Positions 1 to 7,970 are shown, counted from the first letter of the stretch. The stretch: 44,364 bases of DNA from Streptococcus mitis bv. 2 str. SK95 (GCF_000222705.1 NZ_AFUB01000001.1:1-44364); one strand, 5' to 3'. A program made the numbers and translations. The notes: a model not told the origin generated them from the sequence alone.

Positions 1-35
1 TATCATATCCTATAGAAAAAGAAAAGAATTTCTAA

Positions 36-77
36 AGAAAAAGCCCAGTGTTAGGAGCTTCAATGTCTCTTAACACT
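36..77 (-). terminator. Terminator of the leucine operon
   Basis: Two 11-base arms (47-57 and 67-77) pair with one mismatch around a 9-base loop. Read on the minus strand, the hairpin is followed by a T-rich run (bases 42 down to 36). It lies just past the stop of the last gene of the leu transcript and probably ends it. Confidence 0.7.
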
Positions 78-93
78 AAACTTCTTTTCAATC

Positions 94-873
94 TTAATAA
101 TACTCACCTTGACGGTAGTCCCATGAGTTAAAGGTATCTGACAAATGCATCATGATTTTATCAATGTCAAGCCCTTTGCGGATCACAACTGGCGCTGGTG
201 AGGTTGATCGTGCTCCTCCTTGTTCTGGGATGAGTTTTCCGTCTTTATCAACCATAGACACCATCACACCTTGCTCGTAGCGCGTTTCAATCGTTTTGTC
301 AGGTTGGATTGATGCCACATAGTCGTCTGCTTCGATGACAAGGTCCACTGCGCCTTCGATACGTTCTCCGATCCCTTCCACCTTACCACGATTTCCTTTT
401 CCAGATGGGTTGGCTGATGAGGCATAGACCATCTTGCCTTCTTCCCAAAGTTTAGCAGCCAACTGTTCACCAGCTTTACCAAACTTGATGACAAAACAGC
501 TAGTACCACGAACGTCTGTCATGAGTTCTTCACGACCATCACCGTATGCTTTCAATTTCTCAAAGGCTTCTGGTTTCCATGGAAGGATACAACCTAGAAG
601 AATGTCTTCGTCCCAATGTTTTTGGTAGAAGGCTTCAATTTCTGGATTGAGTTGTGCTAAAGCGCGAAGCTCGTCCATGCTACCACAAAGTACAACACCT
701 GGTTTGTTACGGTTACGCTCTTTGGCTTCAAATTTGCGTTCAAGACCTGCCTTATCGCTAGTCATGATGATGTAACCAACTTTTGTAGGGCAAACGATAC
801 AACCTCCCTCACCTTTTAAAATATCATAGCCTTCTTGAGAAAGTGTTCCGTTCCATTGAATGTGTTTTGTCAT
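94..873 (-). CDS. YrdC/Sua5/YciO-family protein (threonylcarbamoyl-AMP synthase-like)
   Basis: This 259-residue protein has the YrdC fold signatures: a basic Lys-x-Arg-x-x-Asn-Lys-Pro motif at residues 51-58 and Ser-Ser-Ala-Asn-Pro-Ser-Gly at 152-158. In YrdC/Sua5 these bind ATP and the threonylcarbamoyl intermediate used to make t6A in ANN-decoding tRNAs. The open frame extends upstream to 942 and would overlap leuD; I chose the ATG at 873 because a GGAAA ribosome site lies about 8 bases before it and the family begins there. It is 25 bases after leuD and shares its terminator, so it is likely the last gene of the leu transcript. A housekeeping Sua5 probably exists elsewhere, so this may be a YciO-like paralogue of unknown role; the enzymatic role is inferred. 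Confidence 0.8.
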   Translation of the reverse strand: MTKHIQWNGTLSQEGYDILKGEGGCIVCPTKVGYIIMTSDKAGLERKFEAKERNRNKPGVVLCGSMDELRALAQLNPEIEAFYQKHWDEDILLGCILPWKPEAFEKLKAYGDGREELMTDVRGTSCFVIKFGKAGEQLAAKLWEEGKMVYASSANPSGKGNRGKVEGIGERIEGAVDLVIEADDYVASIQPDKTIETRYEQGVMVSMVDKDGKLIPEQGGARSTSPAPVVIRKGLDIDKIMMHLSDTFNSWDYRQGEYY

Positions 874-898
874 AGTTCTATTTCCTTTTCTATTTTTT

Positions 899-1492
899 CT
901 AATCCTGCCAGTAGGCTGGACGTTGTTTTTCATAGGCAGCAATCAAATCTTCATACTGCAAGGTAATACCGATATCATCCAAACCATTTAAGAGCTTGTG
1001 TTTCCATTCGCTATCGATTTCGAAAGTGAATTCTCCGACTGGTGAGATGATTTTCTGTTGTTCCAAGTCCACGGTTACCGGGTCAGTTGGTTGCAAGTTG
1101 GCTAGTTTCTCTCTAACCTCCCTAGGCTGAACAATGGGCAACATGCCATTATTGAGTTCATTATTGTAATGAATGTCACCGAAAGATCCTGCAATCACGA
1201 CCTTAAAACCATAGTCAGCCAGTGCCCAAGCCGCATGTTCCCTCGAAGAACCTGCTCCAAAGTTATCCCCTGAGATGAGAATACTAGCTTTACGATATTC
1301 AGGTCGGTTAAAGACAAAATCTGGATCCTCAGTGTAATTATCGTCCAGATAACGCCAAGCATACATGAGGTACTTACCAAAGCCTTTTTTATCAATCAAC
1401 TTGAGAAACTGCTTGGGGAGTATTTGATCGGTGTCGATATTATCATTCATGAGAGGAACGGTCGTTCCCATATAAACTGTAAATTTCTCCAT
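899..1492 (-). CDS. leuD: 3-isopropylmalate dehydratase, small subunit
   Basis: At 197 residues this is a full-length LeuD, the swivel-domain partner of LeuC. Together they isomerise 2-isopropylmalate to 3-isopropylmalate, the second step of leucine synthesis in the cytoplasm. The conserved substrate-contact motif Gly-Ser-Ser-Arg-Glu-His-Ala sits at residues 81-87, and the N-terminal [10 protein letters not shown] stretch (17-26) is typical of the family. It starts 9 bases after leuC and is surely co-transcribed and stoichiometrically coupled with it. Confidence 0.97.
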   Translation of the reverse strand: MEKFTVYMGTTVPLMNDNIDTDQILPKQFLKLIDKKGFGKYLMYAWRYLDDNYTEDPDFVFNRPEYRKASILISGDNFGAGSSREHAAWALADYGFKVVIAGSFGDIHYNNELNNGMLPIVQPREVREKLANLQPTDPVTVDLEQQKIISPVGEFTFEIDSEWKHKLLNGLDDIGITLQYEDLIAAYEKQRPAYWQD

Positions 1493-1501
1493 ATCCTCTC
1501 C

Positions 1502-2884
1502 TTACTGGGCCTCTGGCATTTGCCGAACATCTACGAAGCGCCCTGCGATAGCAGCCGCCGCTGCCATGGCTGGACTGCAGAGATGGGTCTTAGCACCAAA
1601 TCCCTGTCTGTCTTCAAAGTTACGGTTGCTGGTTGAGGCACAGTGGACCCCATCAGGGACCTTGTCAGGATTCATCCCCAGGCACATAGAGCAACCTGGG
1701 TCTCGCCACTCAAAGCCAGCGTCTAAGAAAACCTTATCCAAGCCCAACTTCTCAGCAGCTCGTTTGACAGGACGAGAGCCTGGAACCACGATAGCCGTTA
1801 AGTTGGGAGCTATTTTCTTCCCTTTGACAAATCGAGCAGCCAATTGCAAATCACTGAGACGAGCATTGGTACAAGACCCGATAAAAATATAGCCTAGTTC
1901 AATGTCCGCTGGCTTTTGACCAGGCTCCAAGTCCATGTAATTGTAGGCGCGCTCATCATTCATATCCTTAATTTCTGGAAAACTACTGTCAAAGCCAACG
2001 CCCATAGCAGGATTGGTTCCCCAGGTCACCATAGGTGCCAAGTCAGAGACATCCATATGGATAACCTTATCATAAACAGCATCATCATCGCTGACTAGGG
2101 TTTTCCAATCGGCAACCGCTTCCTCAAAATCTTTTGGGACACACTCTCGTCCCTTTAAATAATCATAGGTAGTCTGATCTGGATTCATAATTCCCATCTT
2201 AGAACCAAACTCGATAGACATATTGCAGATAGTCATTCTCTCTTCCATGGTCAAAGCATCAATCGCTTGCCCACGATATTCCACCACATATCCTACACCA
2301 CAAGCAACGCCATACTTGGCAATTAAGGCTAAAATGTAATCCTTAGAATAAACTCCTTTTTGAGGAACACCAGTGAATTCTACCAGCATTTTCTTGGGTT
2401 TAACCTGCCAGAGTGTCTGAGTAGCAAAGACATGCTCGACCTCACTGGTCCCAATCCCAAAGGCGATAGCTCCGAAAGCTCCGTGAGTAGCTGTGTGGCT
2501 ATCTCCACAGACGATGAATTTTCCTGGTTGCGTCCGTCCTGTTTCTGGACCTACCATGTGAACAATCCCTTGCTTCTCAGAACCGTGGGCCGCATGTTCG
2601 ATCCCAAACTCCTCAACATTTTCAGCTAACTTATCAATTTGCGCTTTCGAAATGACATCTCGAATATCATAGATATTGACCGTAGGGACATTGTGGTCAA
2701 AGGTTCCAAATGTCAAGTCTGGCCGTCTCAATCTGCGACCCGCATCTCGTAATCCTTGAAAAGCTTGGGGACTGGTCACTTCATGAATATAGTGTTGATC
2801 CACATACATGAGTTGAGGCTGCCCCTCTTCTCCTGTGATGACATGGCGGTCCCATAGTTTATCAAAAATTGATTTTCCTGCCAT
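1502..2884 (-). CDS. leuC: 3-isopropylmalate dehydratase, large subunit
   Basis: This 460-residue aconitase-family protein carries the three cysteines that hold the [4Fe-4S] cluster: Cys338 in Gly-Ser-Cys-Thr-Asn, and Cys398 and Cys401 in Cys-Ser-Met-Cys-Leu-Gly. With LeuD it forms isopropylmalate isomerase. The length matches bacterial LeuC and no frameshift is seen, so leucine synthesis looks intact. It follows the small DUF1294 gene at 2888 almost without a gap. Cluster supply presumably comes from the Suf machinery encoded in the same window (35-40 kb). Confidence 0.97.
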   Translation of the reverse strand: MAGKSIFDKLWDRHVITGEEGQPQLMYVDQHYIHEVTSPQAFQGLRDAGRRLRRPDLTFGTFDHNVPTVNIYDIRDVISKAQIDKLAENVEEFGIEHAAHGSEKQGIVHMVGPETGRTQPGKFIVCGDSHTATHGAFGAIAFGIGTSEVEHVFATQTLWQVKPKKMLVEFTGVPQKGVYSKDYILALIAKYGVACGVGYVVEYRGQAIDALTMEERMTICNMSIEFGSKMGIMNPDQTTYDYLKGRECVPKDFEEAVADWKTLVSDDDAVYDKVIHMDVSDLAPMVTWGTNPAMGVGFDSSFPEIKDMNDERAYNYMDLEPGQKPADIELGYIFIGSCTNARLSDLQLAARFVKGKKIAPNLTAIVVPGSRPVKRAAEKLGLDKVFLDAGFEWRDPGCSMCLGMNPDKVPDGVHCASTSNRNFEDRQGFGAKTHLCSPAMAAAAAIAGRFVDVRQMPEAQ

Positions 2885-2887
2885 CCA

Positions 2888-3157
2888 TTACCTCCAAATG
2901 AAATATAAGGCTACTAGTGTGGTTACCATCCCAAGGAACCAAACCGTTTTAAAATACCATTTTCTAGTCTTGTGGTGAAAGGTCATTCCTGATAACCAGG
3001 CACCAAAACCACCACAAGCAAGGGCTAAAATGAGTAAGATTTTCTCTGGAACGCGCCAAGCACCTCTTCTTGCCTTGGATTTATCAATTCCATAAATGAT
3101 GAAAATTATGACATTCCAAATCAAGAGGGCAAGAGTTATTCCTTCATTTATCTTCAT
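2888..3157 (-). CDS. DUF1294-family small membrane protein
   Basis: This 89-residue protein is predicted to be membrane-embedded, with hydrophobic segments near residues 6-24, 40-60 and 70-88. Its middle carries the family pattern Asp-Lys-x-x-Ala-x-x-x-x-x-Arg-Val-Pro-Glu followed by a Gly-Gly-x-Gly-Ala stretch. Its ATG overlaps the TGA of leuB (shared ATGA at 3154-3157), and leuC begins 3 bases after its stop, so its translation is tied to the leucine enzymes. No function is established for DUF1294; why it sits inside a leucine operon is not clear from the sequence. Confidence 0.85.
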   Translation of the reverse strand: MKINEGITLALLIWNVIIFIIYGIDKSKARRGAWRVPEKILLILALACGGFGAWLSGMTFHHKTRKWYFKTVWFLGMVTTLVALYFIWR

Positions 3158-4191
3158 AATCTTTCAATGATGGCTTCCGTCATTTCCTTGGTAGAAGCCT
3201 GTCCTCCTATATCTCTCGTTAAAATTCCTGCTGCCAAACTGGCTTCTACAGCATGTTCGATACGCTCTGCATTCTCAAAACGTCCAAAACTATCTCTCAA
3301 CATCATGGCAACTGACAAAATCATGGAAATAGGATTGGCAATTCCTTGACCTGCAATATCTGGCGCTGAACCGTGAATAGGCTCATAAAGACTTGGCCCC
3401 TTTTCAGAATGACTGGCTGATGGCATGACTCCAAGTGTGCCTGATAGAACACTTGATTCATCAGATAAGATATCTCCGAAAAGATTTTCTGTCACGATGA
3501 CATCAAATTTAGCAGGATTTGTAATCATAAGCATGGCAGCTGAGTCCACTAACTGGTGTTCCAAGGTTACATCCGGGAAATCCTGCGCGACTTCCTCAGC
3601 TACTCTCCGCCAGAGTTTTGATGTCGCTAGAACATTTTGCTTATCGATACTAGTAACGATTTTTCTGCGACTTCTTGCAATTTCAAAGGCCTTACGAATA
3701 ATCCGCTCTACTTCCTCATAGCTATAGTCGTTGATATCACGCGCTTTTTGCTCTTCAAGGATATGATCTCCAAAGTAAATCCCGCCTGTCAACTCACGCA
3801 CCACGACAAAGTCTACACCAGCAATTCGCTCCGGTTTGAAAGGTGATAAATGCTTGAGACTGTCAAAGATTTTTACAGGGCGAATATTGGCATAGAGATT
3901 GAGTTCCTTACGAAGAGCCAGCAAGCCTTGTTCAGGCCGAATAACTGCACCATCATACTGGGGACTACCGATAGCCGCTAGGAGAATAGCATCTGCTTCT
4001 CTACTTGCCTTGAGGGTTTCATCAGGTAAGGGTTGCCCCGCAGCATCAATACCTGCACCTCCAAAGGGGCGTCTATCTATCTCATAGTCAAAACCTGTTT
4101 TTGAAGCTAGAGCTTCCAGAACTACTAAACCAGCTTCCATAATTTCTGGACCAATTCCATCCCCTGCTAGTGCTACTATTTTCTTTGTCAT
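3154..4191 (-). CDS. leuB: 3-isopropylmalate dehydrogenase
   Basis: LeuB oxidises and decarboxylates 3-isopropylmalate to 2-ketoisocaproate with NAD+, the third leucine step. The 345-residue sequence has the beta-decarboxylating dehydrogenase features: an N-terminal Ala-Gly-Asp-Gly-Ile-Gly-Pro-Glu segment (residues 8-15), the metal-site Asp-Glu-Ser pattern, and the C-terminal nucleotide-binding stretch Glu-Pro-Ile-His-Gly-Ser-Ala-Pro-Asp. It lies 11 bases after leuA and overlaps the next gene by four bases. Length and motifs are complete. Confidence 0.97.
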   Translation of the reverse strand: MTKKIVALAGDGIGPEIMEAGLVVLEALASKTGFDYEIDRRPFGGAGIDAAGQPLPDETLKASREADAILLAAIGSPQYDGAVIRPEQGLLALRKELNLYANIRPVKIFDSLKHLSPFKPERIAGVDFVVVRELTGGIYFGDHILEEQKARDINDYSYEEVERIIRKAFEIARSRRKIVTSIDKQNVLATSKLWRRVAEEVAQDFPDVTLEHQLVDSAAMLMITNPAKFDVIVTENLFGDILSDESSVLSGTLGVMPSASHSEKGPSLYEPIHGSAPDIAGQGIANPISMILSVAMMLRDSFGRFENAERIEHAVEASLAAGILTRDIGGQASTKEMTEAIIERL

Positions 4192-4202
4192 AGCCTTCTC
4201 CT

Positions 4203-5765
4203 TTACACACTAGGCATGTCTCGGTAGGAAACACTTTGCCCCATCTCACCAGCATTCTCTTTTTGAACAAAAGTATTAGCATTAATATAGGCAATAGCTG
4301 AAGCTTTCAATACATCGAAATCAAGACCTGCTGCGTTAAAGATGGTTTCTGTATCTCTGTTTTCAACAGTGACCAAGACCCGAGCCTGGGCATCAATTCC
4401 ATCTGTCACCGCGTCAATAGTATAGGACACCAAACGAACAGATTGGTTAAAGAACTTATCGATAGCGTTAAAGGTAGCTTCAACGGAGCCTTGTCCTGTC
4501 GCATTAAATTCGACTTTTTCACCATCCATATTAGCCAGGCTAACAAGCGCTTCGATGTCATTGTCTGCATGAGTTTGAAGTTGTAAATCATCAAAGTGGA
4601 AGCCTTCTGGATTTTCAACCATGGTTCCAGCTACCAGAGCTCGAATATCTGCATCTGTGATTTCTTGTTTCTTGTCCGCTAGCGCCTTGAACTTAGCAAA
4701 GAGTGGTTTGATATCCTCTTCTGAAAAGTCTAGGGCCAATTCCCTTAGTTTCTCAACAAAGGCATGGCGACCTGACAATTTTCCAAGCGGAAGACTATTA
4801 CTCTTAACACCGACCAATTCAGGTGTGATAATCTCATAAGTAAGAGGATTTTTAAGGACTCCATCTTGGTGAATACCAGATTCATGAGAAAAGGCATTAC
4901 CACCAACCACCGCCTTGTTTTTAGGAACAGGAATACCTGAGAAGCGAGAAACCATTTCTGACGTATTCATTGTTTCATCCAAAACAATATCACTAGTTGC
5001 TTGGAAGAAATCCTCACGAATCTTCAAAGCAACAGCTACTTCTTCAAGAGCAACATTACCTGCGCGTTCACCGATACCATTAATAGTTCCCTGGACACGT
5101 CCAGCACCGTGTTTAATTGCTGTCAAAGTATTTGCAGTTGCCATACCGAGATCATCGTGACAGTGGACACCAAAGACAACTTTATGATCTGATTTAATAT
5201 TTTCAGTCAAGTGATCAAAGATGCGTGCAAACTCTTCTGGAGTCGTAAAGCCAACTGTGTCAGGGATATTGATATAAGATGCACCTGCATCGACCGCTGT
5301 TTGAACGACTTGTAATAGGAAATCCAACTCTGTTCTAGTCGCATCTTCAGGAGAGAACTCGACAACCTCAAACTTAGAACGTGCATAAGAAACATGCTCC
5401 TTAATAGCTTCTAAAATCTCTTCCTTGCTCTTATTGAGCTTATACTTGCGGTGAATCGGACTGGTAGCGATAAAGACGTGAACCTGTGGATACTTGGCAT
5501 CCTTAAGTGCCTCATAACAAGCATCAATATCAGATTTTACAGAACGAGCTAATCCTGTCACTGCTGTTTTTTTCATGGCTCTAGCAATTTTTTGAACGGC
5601 TATAAATGAATCTGGACTAGCAGCAGGAAAACCAGCTTCAATTACAGAAATTCCCCATTTCTCCAGCTGTCTTGCAATGGAAACTTTTTCCTTTATTGAG
5701 AAGTTAACACCAGGAGTTTGTTCCCCATCACGAAGACTTGTATCAAAAAATTCAACTTTACGCAT
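4203..5765 (-). CDS. leuA: 2-isopropylmalate synthase
   Basis: LeuA condenses acetyl-CoA with 2-ketoisovalerate, the committed step to leucine. The 520-residue length fits a full enzyme with catalytic TIM barrel and C-terminal allosteric domain. Visible signatures are Thr-Ser-Leu-Arg-Asp-Gly-Glu near residues 9-15 and the metal-binding His-Cys-His-Asp-Asp stretch near residue 200. The regulatory domain, which in the family binds leucine for feedback inhibition, is present. It is the first structural gene after the leader region at 5795-5931 and is probably controlled by transcription attenuation there plus CodY. Confidence 0.97.
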   Translation of the reverse strand: MRKVEFFDTSLRDGEQTPGVNFSIKEKVSIARQLEKWGISVIEAGFPAASPDSFIAVQKIARAMKKTAVTGLARSVKSDIDACYEALKDAKYPQVHVFIATSPIHRKYKLNKSKEEILEAIKEHVSYARSKFEVVEFSPEDATRTELDFLLQVVQTAVDAGASYINIPDTVGFTTPEEFARIFDHLTENIKSDHKVVFGVHCHDDLGMATANTLTAIKHGAGRVQGTINGIGERAGNVALEEVAVALKIREDFFQATSDIVLDETMNTSEMVSRFSGIPVPKNKAVVGGNAFSHESGIHQDGVLKNPLTYEIITPELVGVKSNSLPLGKLSGRHAFVEKLRELALDFSEEDIKPLFAKFKALADKKQEITDADIRALVAGTMVENPEGFHFDDLQLQTHADNDIEALVSLANMDGEKVEFNATGQGSVEATFNAIDKFFNQSVRLVSYTIDAVTDGIDAQARVLVTVENRDTETIFNAAGLDFDVLKASAIAYINANTFVQKENAGEMGQSVSYRDMPSV

Positions 5766-5794
5766 AAGATTTCCCCTTTTCCAAATGTGGTTTT

Positions 5795-5832
5795 AAAAAA
5801 AACATCTCGCTCGGAAACCCAAGCGAGATGTT
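5795..5832 (-). terminator. Attenuator terminator ahead of leuA
   Basis: A perfect 11-bp stem (5801-5811 with 5822-5832) and 10-base loop is followed, on the minus strand, by a run of T residues (5800 to 5795), 30 bases before leuA. A competing pairing exists: 5819-5825 (ccaagcg) is exactly complementary to 5843-5849 (cgcttgg), and forming it would break the terminator stem. This is the layout of a transcription attenuator. Confidence 0.85.
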
Positions 5833-5842
5833 GATTTACTCC

Positions 5843-5891
5843 CGCTTGGTAAGCCAAACAGGACTAATGCTTTTGCACTAGCCCGAGTACC
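5843..5891 (-). promoter_or_regulatory. Leader stem-loop 1 and antiterminator arm of the leu attenuator
   Basis: Bases 5875-5884 pair with 5861-5870 through 10 bp including G-U pairs and a 4-base loop, with an outer 4-bp pairing of 5888-5891 with 5848-5851. The upstream side begins only two bases after the three Leu codons of the leader peptide, so a ribosome stalled there would cover it. The downstream side overlaps the antiterminator arm 5843-5849. The structure was derived by eye, without folding energies. Confidence 0.6.
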
Positions 5892-5931
5892 TCAACAACA
5901 AAGCAAATTGATTAAACTTAGCTGTTTTCAT
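5878..5931 (-). CDS. Leucine leader peptide
   Basis: A 17-codon reading frame encodes MKTAKFNQFALLLRYSG and stops with TAG. Three consecutive TTG leucine codons occupy 5893-5901. An AAGGAG ribosome-binding site (5942-5947) lies 10 bases before the ATG. The frame lies between the leu promoter and the attenuator, and its stop codon falls inside stem-loop 1. By analogy with known amino-acid operon leaders, charged tRNA-Leu shortage would stall the ribosome on the Leu codons and shift folding toward antitermination. The function is inferred from position, codon content and RNA pairing; the peptide itself need have no activity. Confidence 0.82.
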   Translation of the reverse strand: MKTAKFNQFALLLRYSG

Positions 5932-5967
5932 GTTTGACTTTCTCCTTCGTTTGATGTCTTGTTAAGT

Positions 5968-5996
5968 ATTTTAGCATAGGAAAAATCTCTTGTCAA
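5968..5996 (-). promoter_or_regulatory. Promoter of the leu leader/operon
   Basis: A perfect TTGACA (5991-5996) is followed after 17 bases by TAAAAT (5968-5973) with an extended TG one base upstream. It sits about 21 bases before the leader ribosome-binding site. Confidence 0.85.
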
Positions 5997-6008
5997 GAAA
6001 AAATCCAA

Positions 6009-6023
6009 TATTTTCTGAAAATT
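6009..6023. promoter_or_regulatory. CodY-type operator upstream of the leu promoter
   Basis: The 15-mer at this position matches the established CodY consensus AATTTTCWGAAAATT at 14 of 15 positions (only the first base differs). It lies 12 bases upstream of the -35 hexamer. CodY is the branched-chain amino acid and GTP-responsive repressor of firmicutes, so leucine-pathway control is expected. Confidence 0.75.
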
Positions 6024-6080
6024 TCTTCAGTAAAGAATATTTTGCTAATTGAAAGCATTTGAAAATTCAAGCGAACTTCT

Positions 6081-6737
6081 TTATTTTTTCACGGTCAAGT
6101 TCCAACTTTTTTCGATGAGTTCTAACACTTCTTCATCTTGCAAACTATCATCGAGCGCCAGACTAAGCCAGTAGCGTTTGTTCATATGAAAGGCTGGATA
6201 AATGCCTTTTTGTGAAAGCAAGTCAGCTACTTGGTCATGTTTGAGGTTGACTGCTTCCGCTAGCCCTTCTCTCCCCTTATCTAGCCTATCCCAAGGTATT
6301 CTCATTAAAACAGCATACCACTTTTGATTGCCTTCATGGCGCAATACAGCTGTATCAGGCGACTTTTCCCACAGATACTCCAACTGATTACCATACTTTT
6401 CCTGAACTTTAGCCATGATACGCTTAGTCTGAGGGCAGATAAAATCCTGCACGTCAAAACAAGCCTTCCGAATCTGGTAGAGAATCTCCAGACAAGCCTC
6501 ACGGACACTTCCAACAAAAGTCCCTCTCATACTTTCCATATGGACTTGAGGATAGAGGTCACCCGTTTCCTGGTCAAAGACCTGAAAAGCTAGCTTCCCA
6601 TCGGTAACTGAAACATTCATAACAAAGTCACCTTGCAAAATCATGCAACTATAAGTCCAAACTCCACTACTTTCTAGAAAACCATAGGCACTGGCTTTTT
6701 CTTGATTAAACTGATAGGATTTAAAAATTTCAAACAT
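6081..6737 (-). CDS. MmcQ/YjbR-family protein
   Basis: This 218-residue protein has a C-terminal YjbR (DUF419) region from about residue 105 to the end, recognisable by the Lys-Trp-Tyr-Ala-Val-Leu-Met-Arg-Ile-Pro segment and the Asn-Lys-Arg-Tyr-Trp-Leu-Ser-Leu stretch near the end. The N-terminal half (1-100) is an additional domain of unknown function. YjbR proteins adopt a CyaY-like fold and are often called DNA-binding, but their role is unproven. No Shine-Dalgarno sequence is visible before the ATG; instead the cutC terminator hairpin ends only 7 bases upstream. Confidence 0.8.
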   Translation of the reverse strand: MFEIFKSYQFNQEKASAYGFLESSGVWTYSCMILQGDFVMNVSVTDGKLAFQVFDQETGDLYPQVHMESMRGTFVGSVREACLEILYQIRKACFDVQDFICPQTKRIMAKVQEKYGNQLEYLWEKSPDTAVLRHEGNQKWYAVLMRIPWDRLDKGREGLAEAVNLKHDQVADLLSQKGIYPAFHMNKRYWLSLALDDSLQDEEVLELIEKSWNLTVKK

Positions 6738-6741
6738 AAGT

Positions 6742-6768
6742 GAAAACTGCTACCCAAAGCTAGCAGTT
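6742..6768 (-). terminator. Hairpin between cutC and the YjbR gene
   Basis: An 8-bp inverted repeat (6745-6752 with 6761-6768) with an 8-base loop, followed on minus by TTTTC. It is a short terminator for cutC, though the T-run is weak, and it abuts the start of the next gene. Confidence 0.55.
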
Positions 6769-6780
6769 CCTTTCTATTTT

Positions 6781-7413
6781 TTAAAAGACAACTTTGGTTC
6801 CATGAAGTTGTGTCACGCCCAACTGGTCAATAAAGGTTTGACGGTTGTCCAAGTCAATCCCTCCACCTGGTAAGATTTCAATTTTACCTTTTGCATGTTC
6901 CAAAATTCTGTGATAGTGGGCAAAACGTTTTTCTAACGAGTCACCAGATACGCCAGCACGAGTCAAGATACGAGTGACACCAGCTTGGCTGAGCCAGTCA
7001 ATAGCTTCCAACTGGTCTTCATCACTCAATTCATCAAAGGCCATATGGAAGACAATTTCCATTCCTTTAGATGCGGCAATCAGCTTCTCAAGATTAGTCT
7101 TATCCAACTTCTTATCAGCAGTTAAAGCACCAAAGACGACCCCTTGGCTACCTGCTTGAGCAGTTAAACGAATGTCTTCTAGCATGATTGCAATTTCCAG
7201 ATCTTGATAGACAAAGTCGCCACCACGGGGACGAATCATGGTCATAATGGTGCTATCGTAGTTAGCTGCCAATTCAACCGCTGCCTTGGTCACTCCATAA
7301 CTAGGTGTTGTTCCACCAACTGCTAAATTATCACAAAGTTCGATTCGACGAGCTCCAGCCTGCATTGCTTTTTCAAGCAAGGTCACATTTTCAGCACAAA
7401 ATTCGTAAATCAT
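6781..7413 (-). CDS. cutC: CutC-family protein
   Basis: This 210-residue TIM-barrel protein shows the CutC hallmarks: Glu-Phe-Cys-Ala-Glu-Asn near the N-terminus (4-9), Arg-Ile-Glu-Leu-Cys-Asp-Asn-Leu (23-30) and the strongly conserved Met-Ile-Arg-Pro-Arg-Gly-Gly-Asp-Phe at 59-67, plus a Pro-Gly-Gly-Gly-Ile loop near the C-terminus. The family was named for copper homeostasis in E. coli, but that role has been questioned and the enzymatic activity is unknown. A clear AAGGAG site precedes the ATG. It is slightly shorter than E. coli CutC. Confidence 0.9.
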   Translation of the reverse strand: MIYEFCAENVTLLEKAMQAGARRIELCDNLAVGGTTPSYGVTKAAVELAANYDSTIMTMIRPRGGDFVYQDLEIAIMLEDIRLTAQAGSQGVVFGALTADKKLDKTNLEKLIAASKGMEIVFHMAFDELSDEDQLEAIDWLSQAGVTRILTRAGVSGDSLEKRFAHYHRILEHAKGKIEILPGGGIDLDNRQTFIDQLGVTQLHGTKVVF

Positions 7414-7443
7414 TTGATTCTCCTTGATGTTTTCTTTAAATTT

Positions 7444-7452
7444 ATTATATCA
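7444..7452 (-). promoter_or_regulatory. Extended -10 promoter of cutC
   Basis: The minus strand reads TGATATAAT about 30 bases before the cutC start, an extended -10 element. No good -35 hexamer is seen at 16-18 bases. Confidence 0.45.
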
Positions 7453-7505
7453 TATTATTTTAAATATGCTTTTATTTTTATCAAGGCAAATTACTACTAT
7501 TTTAA

Positions 7506-7865
7506 CTATTCTTTGTCAGGAATGACTTTAAAAAGATAGTAGGTGATAAAGATAATCAAGGCTCCCAAACCGATTTTAACAGGCAAAAGAGGGGCAAAAT
7601 AAATAGAAATTCCCATCAAGATATAGATAGATACAATGATTTTTTTCTTACGTTCACGCGCTATTGACTTGGTTTCCCGAAAGTCAGCTACATAGGTTTG
7701 ATAAAGCTTTGTATGATAAAGCCAGTCTTCAAAACGCTTAGAAGATTTTGAAAAGCAAGCGATAGACAGCAAAAGAAAGGGCGTTGTTGGCAAGAGGGGC
7801 AAGACAACTCCAACAAGAGCCAAGGCTAAAGAAATAAAACCAAAACTAAGATAAATAAAGCGCAT
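7506..7865 (-). CDS. YbaN-family (DUF454) inner membrane protein
   Basis: The 119-residue protein has an N-terminal hydrophobic helix (about 5-35) containing the family pattern Gly-Val-Val-Leu-Pro-Leu-Leu-Pro-Thr-Thr-Pro-Phe, then a Cys-Phe-x-Lys-Ser-Ser-x-Arg-Phe segment, and a second hydrophobic pair near 78-112. This is the DUF454/YbaN family, whose function is unknown. It lies between the topA terminator and cutC and is probably its own short transcript. Confidence 0.85.
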   Translation of the reverse strand: MRFIYLSFGFISLALALVGVVLPLLPTTPFLLLSIACFSKSSKRFEDWLYHTKLYQTYVADFRETKSIARERKKKIIVSIYILMGISIYFAPLLPVKIGLGALIIFITYYLFKVIPDKE

Positions 7866-7932
7866 GTCTTCTCCTAATAAAATAATCTTCTACTAGTTTC
7901 CCACAAAATGAGGAAATTTGTCAAGTTTAAAC

Positions 7933-7967
7933 TAAAAAGAGCCTGAAATTCATTTTCAGGACTCTTC
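7933..7967 (-). terminator. Terminator of topA
   Basis: An inverted repeat of about 12 bp (arms at 7938-7949 and 7955-7966, one mismatch) is followed on minus by TTTTT, just after the topA stop. Confidence 0.75.
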
Positions 7968-7970
7968 ATT

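Noticed and set aside
899-942. Longer N-terminus for the YrdC-like protein, reaching 942.
   Set aside because: It overlaps leuD, has no ribosome site, and the residues do not resemble the family; the ATG at 873 is better supported.
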